Of a stretch of 39,079 nt of DNA, positions 8,479 to 17,538 are shown one piece after another (the first letter of the stretch is position 1; the number at the start of each line of letters is the position of its first letter). Where the stretch lies: assembly GCA_016935355.1 (NCBI GenBank), contig JAFGRC010000079.1, forward strand, positions 1-39,079, in the 5' to 3' direction. The position numbers were made by a program, and so were the translations under genes. Below the pieces are notes generated by a model. The model was not told the origin of the DNA. It searched no databases and was given only the letters and a program-made list of their open reading frames with translations. Source of the DNA: Bacteroidales bacterium (GTDB lineage Bacteria; Bacteroidota; Bacteroidia; Bacteroidales; UBA10428).

Positions 8479-9363
8479 TTATTTTCCGGAATATCCGAAT
8501 GATTTTAAATATTTCTCACTGTTCCTCCAGTCAGGTGCAACCTTGACCTTCAAACCGAGAAAGACCTTTTTGCCCAGGAATTCCTCAATGTCTTTCCTTG
8601 CTTCTATGCCGACTTTTTTCAATGCTTCGCCTTTGTGACCGATAATGATCCCTTTTTGTGATTCCCGGATTACATGAATGACCGCTTCAATGCGCACAAT
8701 ATCAGCCGCCTCTTTAAATCCTTCCACAATCACTTCACATGAATAAGGGACTTCCTTTTTATAATTCAGGAATATCTTCTCCCTGATGATCTCGGCGACA
8801 AAGAAGCGTTCGGGTTTGTCCGTCAGATCACCATCAGGATAATAAGACGGGCCCGGAGGCAGAAAGTTCAGAATAATCTCAAAAAGACGGTCCAGGTTAT
8901 ATTTATAAAGGGCTGAGATCGGCATTACGGTCGCTCCGGGAATCAATTCTGTCCATTGAAGCCTGATCATTTCAATCTCGCCAGGGTGAGAAAGATCCGA
9001 CTTGTTGATGGCAATGATGACGGGAATTTTTACATATTTCAACTTTTCAATAAATTGCATATGCATATCGGCTTTTTCCGTCACATCTGTCAGGTACAAC
9101 ATGATATCCGCATCGGTGAAGGCAGTCCGTACCGACTTCATCATCGCATGATGCAGCTTATATGCAGGTTTTACAATACCCGGCGTATCCGAAAAAACAA
9201 TCTGAAAATCCGGTCCGTTTACAATACCGAGTATCCTGTGTCTTGTTGTCTGTGCTTTGCTTGTGACAACAGAAAGCTTTTCGCCTACCAGTGCATTCAT
9301 CAGGGTTGATTTACCCGTGTTTGGATTTCCGATTATATTGACAAATCCTGATTTATGGGTCAT
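8479..9363 (-). CDS. era: GTPase Era
   Basis: At 294 residues this matches the Era family. G motifs are GNPNTGKST (residues 12-20), the switch TTRHRI, DTPGI and NKSD, with MPISALYK as G5. A C-terminal KH domain follows, with the IIGHKGE loop near residue 240 that binds the 3' end of 16S rRNA. Era is needed for late 30S assembly and acts in the cytoplasm, often near the membrane. The Met chosen is 13 bp after the stop of the DUF5686 gene. The order DUF5686 gene, era, der on one strand points to a single transcript. No key residue is missing. Confidence 0.98.
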   Translation of the reverse strand: MTHKSGFVNIIGNPNTGKSTLMNALVGEKLSVVTSKAQTTRHRILGIVNGPDFQIVFSDTPGIVKPAYKLHHAMMKSVRTAFTDADIMLYLTDVTEKADMHMQFIEKLKYVKIPVIIAINKSDLSHPGEIEMIRLQWTELIPGATVMPISALYKYNLDRLFEIILNFLPPGPSYYPDGDLTDKPERFFVAEIIREKIFLNYKKEVPYSCEVIVEGFKEAADIVRIEAVIHVIRESQKGIIIGHKGEALKKVGIEARKDIEEFLGKKVFLGLKVKVAPDWRNSEKYLKSFGYSGK

Positions 9364-9376
9364 TTGCCGAACGGTT

Positions 9377-11899
9377 TTATATATTGAGCTGCAATGTCAG
9401 TTTGAACGCAAAATTATCAATAGTTTTGCTAAATGCATACGGTCCGTATCGGTAAAATACACCCAGCCCGTAACGAAAGATCTGTATCCGCAACAAATTA
9501 TTGATGAGCAGTCCGGCTTCAAAAAAGCCTTTTTCAAGGGTATTGAACGCAATATTCTCATGCCCGGCTATATTCTTCAGGGTTCCGAAACCCAGATTGT
9601 GAACGGCAACGATTTCCGGCCTGAATTTACCTGATGGTCTGAAAAGCAGGTTTCCGAAATCATGTTTGAGGAAAAAAGAAATAAAACGGTCTGAAAGAAA
9701 TTCATTAAACCGCATCGTCCCGAAGGATGCTTCCGTCTCGACGGCAAATTTCCTGTAGCTGCCCGGTCCGGCATATAATTTACTATAAGGCACATCACGG
9801 GTGACCATTCCTGCTTCCAGAACGACCCTCGTTTTCCCTGCAAGCCTTGTTTCAAATGTCCTGGTCACTTTGATTTCCGTCCGGTAGTATGAATATCCTC
9901 CGCCCATTGCGGCCAGTCCCCTTGCCAGGTTCAGGTACAATACAGGATATTTCGTACCCATTGAAAACTTGTTTCCGCGTGGTGTCTTCATAAAGGTCTC
10001 ATTATAGGCATAACGCAGATGAAAACCTGCTTCCGTGTAATCGAACCGGGTGAGGGAAATACCCGGATTCAGTTCACTGACTACATATCTGTATTCGTTG
10101 GATGGGATCATACTGCTGCGTTTAAGGTACAAATCACCGGTCAGGAACCTGAACGCCCGGAAACCAAGTGAGATCTCTGCCTCACTTGTAATATCCATTA
10201 CCTCAACCATATAATTTCTGAAAAAGGCTGAACCCGTCATGTTCCATATATCTTTATATTGTATCCCTCCCGATTCATTGACATCCTGCATGTATGAAAC
10301 ACGGATACCAAGTTCCCTTTCCGGTAATATGTTCACGGTCATTCCTGCTCCGTATTTAAACGCTTTATCCCTCAGGCTGTAAGCCAGGTACCCGTCCCAT
10401 ACAAAGATTTCTGATACATCCCGGGTGGTTTTGCCTCCCAATCCGAAACGGAATCCTTCAAATTTGTTGTAATCAATGAATTTCATAATATCCAGGTTGA
10501 TGTATCGTCCCGGTAGATATCCTGTAAGCAGGGTCTCTAAGGAAAGGATTGTCCGGTCGATATTCTGTGCCCTGCCTATGCTGTCAATTACCCTGTAAGT
10601 TTCAAGCTCTTTTGCATTCAAAGAGTCCACCCGGTAAATGTTCCACAGTTCTTCAGGTTGCCTGTGCGCATCCGGGTTCACTTCGATCCCTACTTCATTG
10701 AAATCATCCGCATCAATTACCGGTAAAAAATTCACATTTGTAAAGCTCGATTTACCCATGCCGATCAGTTCCATGGGCCCCGGCTGGCCCGGGAACTGTG
10801 CATTGTTCAACCTGATGATCGTGCTCAGAGAGGCCGGAAACCACCTGGTTCCATCCACCAGATTATACTCCTGCTGAATGGAAATGTCAAAGAATTCATT
10901 GCTCTGACCGTAACCCGTGGCGATTACATTTTGCAAGGCATATCCGTTGGAATTGATGTACAGGATTCCTTCCATACCGTCAAAATTCCGGTCAGGTTGC
11001 GGCCTGAAAGAGATGATGAAAACCGTATCAAGCATTTCGGTAAAAAGCGTATCCTCTATCAGGAAAAAATACCTGTCCGTACTTCCGGAACTGATTGGAT
11101 TGACATACTGCCTGTTCGCAATGGTGATCAGATTGTCATAAAATGAAAACGATTGCAGCTGTCTGTCCAGTATGGCAAATGCAGGCTGGGAAATGCCCGA
11201 TATCCTTGATGCAATGATCTCTTCCTTATCCTTGTCAGGTGAAAGAAACTTACGACTGCTGATGGATTCCATTAAAAAAAGATGCTGTTTTTCCAGAAAC
11301 CGTTCGACATCAATTGTGCTTTCCATGTTTCTCCCGAACCGTATTGAATCGGGAAGATTTTCAGTTGTATCCGTTGTGCCATCATGATCATCAATGCCTG
11401 CAGAATCCCGGACAATGGTAAAGATCACCTTTTCATAGGAAACATAAGAAAAAGGTCCCGTTTTCTCAGGATGATTGTTAAGCCTGTTTTCGGATGCCAG
11501 TCTGATAATACGATGCGCAGGATTTTCTGAAGGATAGATAGCCACCTCATCAATATCATAGGAGATTCTGCCGAGTTCTGCCCTGATGTCATTTCCGTCT
11601 CCCAGCTCCTCAACCGGGATGATTTTTCGCCCATAGCCCATATACCGGAATTCCAGAAATTCAATCCTGCTTGTCCTCAGAATCCTGAAATTTCCCTCAA
11701 GGTCAGCAACCACACCCTGTCCGTCACTGTTATAAATGATGTTGACGAACGGCAGGCCCGCCTGCGTCATGCTGTCCACCACACTTCCCGTAATGTATTG
11801 TTGCTGTTGTGATAATACAGGTGGGTACAGGAGGACCATCATAAACACCAGCACAACATACCTTATCAATATATAATATCGATTGAACATGCCTGTCAT
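9377..11899 (-). CDS. Outer-membrane protein with CarboxypepD-regulatory-like domain, DUF5686 family
   Basis: This 840-residue protein has a hydrophobic N-terminus (about 10-28) followed by LSQQQQYITG, a signal peptide with cleavage near Gln31. Residues 34-110 form a carboxypeptidase-regulatory-like (CarboxypepD_reg) beta sandwich (VVDSMTQAGLPFVNI, DLEGNFRI). The rest matches the DUF5686 family of Bacteroidota. From about residue 460 the sequence alternates polar and aromatic residues in beta-strand rhythm and ends in FAFKLTLQLNI, as expected for an outer-membrane beta-barrel closing strand. Function is not established; the N-terminal domain recalls those of TonB-linked transporters, but I see no plug domain. 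It sits between glmM (59 bp upstream) and era (13 bp downstream). Met4 (11890) is an alternative start. Confidence 0.85.
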   Translation of the reverse strand: MTGMFNRYYILIRYVVLVFMMVLLYPPVLSQQQQYITGSVVDSMTQAGLPFVNIIYNSDGQGVVADLEGNFRILRTSRIEFLEFRYMGYGRKIIPVEELGDGNDIRAELGRISYDIDEVAIYPSENPAHRIIRLASENRLNNHPEKTGPFSYVSYEKVIFTIVRDSAGIDDHDGTTDTTENLPDSIRFGRNMESTIDVERFLEKQHLFLMESISSRKFLSPDKDKEEIIASRISGISQPAFAILDRQLQSFSFYDNLITIANRQYVNPISSGSTDRYFFLIEDTLFTEMLDTVFIISFRPQPDRNFDGMEGILYINSNGYALQNVIATGYGQSNEFFDISIQQEYNLVDGTRWFPASLSTIIRLNNAQFPGQPGPMELIGMGKSSFTNVNFLPVIDADDFNEVGIEVNPDAHRQPEELWNIYRVDSLNAKELETYRVIDSIGRAQNIDRTILSLETLLTGYLPGRYINLDIMKFIDYNKFEGFRFGLGGKTTRDVSEIFVWDGYLAYSLRDKAFKYGAGMTVNILPERELGIRVSYMQDVNESGGIQYKDIWNMTGSAFFRNYMVEVMDITSEAEISLGFRAFRFLTGDLYLKRSSMIPSNEYRYVVSELNPGISLTRFDYTEAGFHLRYAYNETFMKTPRGNKFSMGTKYPVLYLNLARGLAAMGGGYSYYRTEIKVTRTFETRLAGKTRVVLEAGMVTRDVPYSKLYAGPGSYRKFAVETEASFGTMRFNEFLSDRFISFFLKHDFGNLLFRPSGKFRPEIVAVHNLGFGTLKNIAGHENIAFNTLEKGFFEAGLLINNLLRIQIFRYGLGVFYRYGPYAFSKTIDNFAFKLTLQLNI

Positions 11900-11958
11900 A
11901 TTCTCAAAATCAACGGGAATCCGTTATCCTGAATCGCTTCATCCGGTAAGACCAACAA

Positions 11959-13347
11959 CTAGCCAGTCAACTTGTTCACATCATCAATGATTTGCAGGGC
12001 CAGTTTCCTTGCTCTTTCCATGGTCCTGCTTTCACTGATGATCCGCATGATGGGTTCGGTGTTCGATTGTCGCAAATGAACCCATTCCGAATCAAAATCG
12101 ATCCTGATACCGTCTGAATCGTTTAATTCCGCATTCTTATACTTGTTTTTTATATGCTGTAAAATACTTCCAATATCCGCGTTGCCTGATAATTCCAGCT
12201 TATTTTTTGAAATATAATAGTCGGGGTACCTGCGTCGCAAATCAGAACATTTCAAACCCGAACCGGCCAGATGCGATAAAAACAGTGCAATGCCTGCAAG
12301 GGCATCCCTTCCGTAGTGAAGTCCCGGAAATATAACACCTCCGTTACCTTCACCTCCGATAACGGCATGTACCCGCTTCATTTCCTGCACGACATTCACC
12401 TCCCCCACGGCAGCCGCAGAATAAGTCCCGCCGTATTTTAAAGTCACATCTTTCAGCGCACGCGAAGAAGAAAGATTTGATACTGTATTTCCCGGGGTTC
12501 TCTGAAGCACATAATCTGCTACCGCGACCAGCGTATATTCCTCTCCGAAAAAGGAACCGTCCTCATTTATAATGGCCAGCCGGTCGACATCCGGATCAAC
12601 TGTAAAACCGACATGAGCTCCGTGGCGGACAACAGCTGAGGCAATTTCATTTAAATTTTCGGGTAAAGGTTCGGGATTGTGCGGAAATATACCCGTTGGT
12701 TCGCAATAGAGCTCAATAACCTCATCAACTCCCAGTGCACGGAGCAACCGTGGTATGATCAATCCGCCCACCGAATTTACACCGTCCACGGCAACTTTCA
12801 GTCCGGCATTCCTGATGCGTTCCACATCAACCAGTTCAACATTCAGTATCTTTTTTATGTGCATCTGGTCCGCTTCCCGGTATGCGGCAATCCTGCCGAT
12901 CCGTTCCGCAGTTTCAAAGTGATGGTCTCCCTTGCTGATAACATTCAGCATTTCAACACCATCTTCAGCCGAAATGAACTCTCCATCGGCATTTAGCAGC
13001 TTAAGGGCATTCCAGTTACCGGGATTATGACTTGCGGTTATAATAATGCCCCCGTCAGCTTTCAGGTGGGTGACGGCAATCTCGACAGTGGGTGTGGTTG
13101 CCAGTTCCAGATTGATCACATCAATTCCCATTGCGGTCAGTGTAGCAGCTACAAGTTGCGATACCATCTCTCCCGAAATCCTTGCATCACGTCCAATCAC
13201 AACAACATAACGCGTCTTGTTCATTTTTTTCTTTAAAAGGGACCCGTACGCAGCAGTGAAATGGACAATATCGACGGGTGATAGTGAATCACCCGGTCTT
13301 CCGCCGATGGTTCCACGTATTCCTGAAATAGATTTTATTAAAGCCAT
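11959..13347 (-). CDS. glmM: Phosphoglucosamine mutase (phosphohexomutase family)
   Basis: This 462-residue enzyme of the alpha-D-phosphohexomutase family has all four active-site signatures. These are the phosphoserine loop TASHNPGN with catalytic Ser106, the metal loop DPDVDRLA near 245, the sugar-binding loop GEGNGGVIFP near 335, and the phosphate-binding loop RQSNTEPIMRI near 435. GlmM converts glucosamine-6-phosphate to glucosamine-1-phosphate on the way to UDP-GlcNAc, used for peptidoglycan and LPS. Family members with phosphomannomutase or phosphoglucomutase activity look similar; the N-terminal SISGIRGTIGG and single-copy context favour GlmM, so the substrate is assigned with moderate certainty. 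It is first in the run to era and der, and divergent from the pseudouridine synthase gene across 142 bp. Confidence 0.9.
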   Translation of the reverse strand: MALIKSISGIRGTIGGRPGDSLSPVDIVHFTAAYGSLLKKKMNKTRYVVVIGRDARISGEMVSQLVAATLTAMGIDVINLELATTPTVEIAVTHLKADGGIIITASHNPGNWNALKLLNADGEFISAEDGVEMLNVISKGDHHFETAERIGRIAAYREADQMHIKKILNVELVDVERIRNAGLKVAVDGVNSVGGLIIPRLLRALGVDEVIELYCEPTGIFPHNPEPLPENLNEIASAVVRHGAHVGFTVDPDVDRLAIINEDGSFFGEEYTLVAVADYVLQRTPGNTVSNLSSSRALKDVTLKYGGTYSAAAVGEVNVVQEMKRVHAVIGGEGNGGVIFPGLHYGRDALAGIALFLSHLAGSGLKCSDLRRRYPDYYISKNKLELSGNADIGSILQHIKNKYKNAELNDSDGIRIDFDSEWVHLRQSNTEPIMRIISESRTMERARKLALQIIDDVNKLTG

Positions 13348-13489
13348 ATGAATAATTTTATACTTTTTTAACAGTAAAAAGCAATTTAATTTTTCTATAT
13401 TTAGTCAGTATAATATCCTGATTTCTCATTTTACCGGCCCTTTATACCAGGGAAATAACAAGCTAAAATATAAATTAATTCGGAACAAA
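13348..13489. promoter_or_regulatory. Divergent intergenic region between glmM and the RluB-type gene
   Basis: This 142-bp A/T-rich interval should hold promoters for both genes, since their starts face away from each other. On the plus strand TATATTTA (in CTATATTTAGTC, about 13398-13405) misses the TAnnTTTG consensus by one base. No exact match was found on the minus strand. No hairpin or operator was recognised. Confidence 0.35.
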
Positions 13490-14356
13490 ATGGTAATGGC
13501 CAGAAGGAACCGAAAATCGGGCAGCTCAACCAAAGGCAGCGGTACATTTTCATCATCCAGAAACATTAAAAGCCTAACCCGGAAAGTCATTGGCGACCGG
13601 AAAAAATCCAAAGAGATTCCAAAAACCGGTCATGACGGCGACCTGATCCGGCTGAATAAGTATATTGCCAGCACAGGACTTTGTTCGCGGCGTGAAGCAG
13701 ATGAGCTCATCCGCGAAGGACTGATCTCCGTTAATGGCAAACCGGTTATGGACATGGGTGTAAAAGTGAGTGTTTCGGATGCAGTGAAATATAACGGTGA
13801 AAGAATTAAGGAAGAGCGGAAAGTATACGTACTCATGAACAAACCCAAGAATTACATTACGACTGTTGAGGATCCCCATGCAAAAAATACCGTTATGGAT
13901 CTTGTACGGGGAGCCTGCAAAGAAAGAATATATCCGGTAGGGCGACTGGACCGTAATACAACCGGTGTTCTGCTGCTTACCAATGACGGGGAAATGACAA
14001 AAAGGCTTACACATCCGAGGTTCAATAAACTGAAAATTTATCATGTTCAACTGAACAAGAACCTGCAGGCAAACGATTTTGAGAAGATTTCGACCGGCAT
14101 GATGCTTGATGACGGTTTTATAAAAGCAGATTCCATTCAATATCCTGATCCGGCCGACAGATCACAGGTCGGGATCGAACTTCACTCGGGCAGGAATCAT
14201 ATAGTAAAAAGAATTTTCGAACATCTGGGATATGAGGTGCTCAAACTCGACCGGGTTTATTTTGCGGGACTGACCAAAAAAAACCTCCGCAGGGGCGAGT
14301 GGAGGTTTCTCACGCAGAAAGAAATTACCATGTTAAAAATGAATGCTTTTAAATAA
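13490..14356 (+). CDS. rluB: 23S rRNA pseudouridine synthase, RluB/RsuA family
   Basis: This 288-residue protein has a basic, low-complexity N-terminal tail (about 1-45, rich in Arg, Lys and Ser). An S4 RNA-binding domain follows (about 48-105, RLNKYIASTGLCSRREADELI), then an RsuA/RluB-type catalytic domain with GRLDRNTTGVLLLTNDGE. Asp154 is the catalytic aspartate. Enzymes of this branch convert uridine to pseudouridine in rRNA: RluB at 23S position 2605, RsuA at 16S position 516. RluB is the better fit by overall look, but the target position is inference. The start could be Met3 (13496). It is tail-to-tail with the SpoIIE-phosphatase gene, with only 8 bp between stops. Confidence 0.88.
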   Translation: MVMARRNRKSGSSTKGSGTFSSSRNIKSLTRKVIGDRKKSKEIPKTGHDGDLIRLNKYIASTGLCSRREADELIREGLISVNGKPVMDMGVKVSVSDAVKYNGERIKEERKVYVLMNKPKNYITTVEDPHAKNTVMDLVRGACKERIYPVGRLDRNTTGVLLLTNDGEMTKRLTHPRFNKLKIYHVQLNKNLQANDFEKISTGMMLDDGFIKADSIQYPDPADRSQVGIELHSGRNHIVKRIFEHLGYEVLKLDRVYFAGLTKKNLRRGEWRFLTQKEITMLKMNAFK

Positions 14357-14364
14357 CAGATCTT

Positions 14365-17300
14365 TTATATCTTTATTCCCATAAACAATACATCATCAAT
14401 CTGGTCATAGTTTTCCTTCCATTGGTTAAAGGAGCTGCTTACATGATTGTATTGTTCTTCCATAGATTTGTCATGAATATCCTGCAACAGGTTCTTTAAC
14501 CTGACCATCTTGAATTTTTTACCCATTGGTCCGCCAAACTGATCGGAATACCCGTCCGAAAACATGTATATGATATCACCCTTGCTCAGCTGTATGCCCT
14601 CATCCATGAATTCATTATCCTCCCGGTCATAATGACCCCCGACTGAACTGCGACTGCCTTTTATGAAGACTTCCTCGCCGTTCCTGTAAATGATCATGGG
14701 ACGCATGGCTGAAGCATACCGTACATAGTATGTTTTCAGATCGATCTCGCAAACGATGATATCCATTCCGTCACTGGGTTTTGTCCCGTCATCCAGGTTC
14801 TGATTGAGCATTTTGCTCAGTTCAGAATCAAGTGCCTTTAGTGCCTGTGAAGGAGATTGACACGCTTTGCGTGTACAAATATCCTTGATCAGTGTTGAAC
14901 CGATCATCGACATAAAGGCTCCGGGAACACCGTGTCCCGTTGAATCGGCACAAACGATGACGAATTTGTGCTCATTGATCCTGTCAAACCAGTAAAAATC
15001 GCCGCTGACAATATCTCTGGGACTGTAAAATACAAAACATCCCGAGAAGTATTGCTGCATTTTTTTAACAGGCGGTAACAGGCTGGTCTGGATCCGCTTT
15101 GCATAGTTAATGCTGTCGGTAATGTCCCTGTTCTTGATCTCGATCACTTCCTTCTGCTCAACAACTTCTTTGGTCCTCGCTTCAAGCTCCCTTTCCAAAT
15201 ATTCCTGTAACTGCTTCTGTTTTCTTTCCCTTATTTTAATATAGAAATATATGGAAAGGAAAACCACTAAAACAGATAGTGCGATAAACCAAAAAGTTTT
15301 CCAGAAGGGCAGCTTGACCCTTATTGTGAAGGAAGCCGGTATTTTCTCGGTAAGTCCTTCATTGCTGTAAGACCTGACATAGAAAGTATATGTGCCGTCC
15401 TCTATTCTCGGGTATGTGGCATAATTCAGATTGCTGATGTCAGACCAGTCAAGATCATAACCTTCAAGTTTGTACTGATATGTCACGCTTTGCGGATCGC
15501 TGTAATCCAGACCAATGAAATCGATCCTGAGTTTATAGATGCTATAGGGAAGAATGATCTCCCGGTTAAAATCATACACCCGGTCAGAGATAAGAAGGCC
15601 TGTAATATTGGTGAACGGAGGCTGCCGGTCAGTAATTTCCCGGTCCGGATCATAAACCAGCAATCCTTCGGTAGTCCCGAACAAGGTCCTGCCCGAACGG
15701 TCAGTAAATACTGCATTTTGATTGCAATCACCCGTAATGCCAATGTTTACATCGTATACACTTACCTTGTAAGTTTTTATATTGATCCTGCTGATGCCCA
15801 GTCTGTGTCCCACCCATATATTCTGATTACCTGTATAAACCAGACTGTAGCAAAAGTTTGATTTTAATCCTGTTTCTTCACTGAACCGGTAGATTGAATC
15901 GCCGTCAAAATATAAAATGCCGTCACCGTATGTTGCAGCCCAAATTCCTCCGTTTTCATCCTGGACTATTGACATGAAATCCAGTTCAGCAGAGGTTGCC
16001 GGATACAGATTCACACTGCCGCTTTCTTCAACGAACAGATACTGATAAATTCCGCTTGCCTGTGTGGCAAAAAGAAGTTTCCCCTGACGATCAATAAAGA
16101 CATGCTGAATGTTGTTGTGTGGTAATCCTTCAGCTGTCGTAAAATGTAACACACCGGAATAATCGTGATCCAGAATATAGATCCCGTCTTTCGTGCCCAG
16201 GTAAATATGTGCTGCATCTGCAGCTATGGAATTAACGGATCTTCCGGGTGAATTTGTACTGTAAGGTATTGCCCGAAGGACGGATGTCGGAAGATGCAAC
16301 GCAAATAATCCGCTGTTCTCCGTTCCGATCAGCAGATTGTCATTGTTCTCCCGCAAAGCAGTCACCCTGTCGGCCGGCAATCCGTTAATCTTAACTGTCT
16401 TCTGGTCCGGTCCGCCTTCCACCCTGTAAAGGCCTTCCCTTCCTCCCAGGTAATAAGTATCATCATCGGTTACAAAAACCGATTGAATGTCATTGTCAAG
16501 GGCTGTTTCTTTAAAAGTATAAATGGAAAAAGCCTGGGGTATCAGCAAATTTAATCCTCCCCCATAGGTGGCGATCCAGATATTTCCTTCAAGGTCCTGA
16601 AATACTTCCTTAACAAGATTGCTTGTCAATCCGTTATCCGTACTAAAATGATATATTTCGTCAGATTGTCCGGGAGCACCGGAAATCCGTAACCTGTAAA
16701 CCCCATTGCGCAGTGAGCTCAACCATAAGGTTCCGTCCGGATCCTCATAAACGGACTGAATATTCTCATGTCCGAGGTTGAGTCCGGCCCCTACTGTTGA
16801 TATTTCATAATCCCTGCCATCAACCGACAGTTTGAACAATCCCTGATCTTCCGTTGCAATCCAGTAGGCATCTTCACCGTCAACTTTTTGAATATCCTGA
16901 ACTTTCGTATATTGAAGCTCAGGTACTGCCAGATTGAATACTGCTTCGTTACCCTGTCCGGAAAGCTCGTATATGGCAAGACCTTCCTGCTTTCCAAGCA
17001 ACAGCAGATCATCCGAAAGCAACAGGGAAGTGTACAGGTACTGCTCTATTCCCGCGACAGCGGAAATTTCTCCCGAGGAGGAATTCAACAGGAAGATGCC
17101 GTTACTTTGTGTTGCAAAGATCATTTTGCCGTCATTTAGCTCTGCAAATCCTGTTATCAGGCTTATAATCTCATCACCTGTCTTGATGATCCTGACATCC
17201 TCACCATCATAGCTGATGATGTCTCCACTTTGGTATCCGAACCATAAAGTGCCCCCGCTGTCTTTAAAACTGATGGCAACCACTGCACCGGCAATGGAAT

Positions 17301-17529
17301 CCTGAATGATGTCCGTTGCAAATTCAAAACCGTCGAACCGGCAAAGACCTTCTCCGGTCCCTGCCCAGATAAAGCCTTTTGCATCCTGGTTAACAGTATA
17401 GACAAAAGGGTGCGAAATACCTTCCCGGACCCCGTATTCCCTGATCCTATATTCCTGTGAAATACCTGAACTGCAGGCAAAAATTAGTGCCAGTATAAAT
17501 ATCAGATTGTTGAATCGTCTGTACATCAT
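14365..17529 (-). CDS. Propeller-sensor SpoIIE/PP2C-family serine phosphatase
   Basis: This 1054-residue membrane protein starts with a signal peptide (about 1-25). Some 640 residues of Reg_prop two-component-regulator propeller repeats follow, with recurring blades such as GFIWAGTGEGLCRFDG, GTLWLSSLRNGVYRL and GNIWIATYGGGLN. A Y_Y_Y domain (about 675-738), one membrane helix (about 743-763), a coiled coil (about 765-810) and a cytoplasmic PP2C/SpoIIE domain (about 815-1054) complete it. Phosphatase metal motifs are intact: RDIVSGDFYWF, CADSTGHGVPGAF, FSDGYSDQFGG and the terminal DDVLFMGIKI. The outer half resembles hybrid two-component sensors, but the output is a phosphatase rather than a kinase. 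By analogy it would dephosphorylate an anti-sigma-antagonist-type protein; no such partner is encoded in the window. It follows the unknown secreted protein by 9 bp and ends the adhesin run. Confidence 0.92.
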   Translation of the reverse strand: MMYRRFNNLIFILALIFACSSGISQEYRIREYGVREGISHPFVYTVNQDAKGFIWAGTGEGLCRFDGFEFATDIIQDSIAGAVVAISFKDSGGTLWFGYQSGDIISYDGEDVRIIKTGDEIISLITGFAELNDGKMIFATQSNGIFLLNSSSGEISAVAGIEQYLYTSLLLSDDLLLLGKQEGLAIYELSGQGNEAVFNLAVPELQYTKVQDIQKVDGEDAYWIATEDQGLFKLSVDGRDYEISTVGAGLNLGHENIQSVYEDPDGTLWLSSLRNGVYRLRISGAPGQSDEIYHFSTDNGLTSNLVKEVFQDLEGNIWIATYGGGLNLLIPQAFSIYTFKETALDNDIQSVFVTDDDTYYLGGREGLYRVEGGPDQKTVKINGLPADRVTALRENNDNLLIGTENSGLFALHLPTSVLRAIPYSTNSPGRSVNSIAADAAHIYLGTKDGIYILDHDYSGVLHFTTAEGLPHNNIQHVFIDRQGKLLFATQASGIYQYLFVEESGSVNLYPATSAELDFMSIVQDENGGIWAATYGDGILYFDGDSIYRFSEETGLKSNFCYSLVYTGNQNIWVGHRLGISRINIKTYKVSVYDVNIGITGDCNQNAVFTDRSGRTLFGTTEGLLVYDPDREITDRQPPFTNITGLLISDRVYDFNREIILPYSIYKLRIDFIGLDYSDPQSVTYQYKLEGYDLDWSDISNLNYATYPRIEDGTYTFYVRSYSNEGLTEKIPASFTIRVKLPFWKTFWFIALSVLVVFLSIYFYIKIRERKQKQLQEYLERELEARTKEVVEQKEVIEIKNRDITDSINYAKRIQTSLLPPVKKMQQYFSGCFVFYSPRDIVSGDFYWFDRINEHKFVIVCADSTGHGVPGAFMSMIGSTLIKDICTRKACQSPSQALKALDSELSKMLNQNLDDGTKPSDGMDIIVCEIDLKTYYVRYASAMRPMIIYRNGEEVFIKGSRSSVGGHYDREDNEFMDEGIQLSKGDIIYMFSDGYSDQFGGPMGKKFKMVRLKNLLQDIHDKSMEEQYNHVSSSFNQWKENYDQIDDVLFMGIKI

Positions 17530-17538
17530 CCATTACAA

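Noticed and set aside
13574-14140. 188-residue minus-strand frame inside the pseudouridine synthase gene
   Set aside because: It is opposite to a well-conserved gene with catalytic Asp154, and its translation has no recognisable domain.
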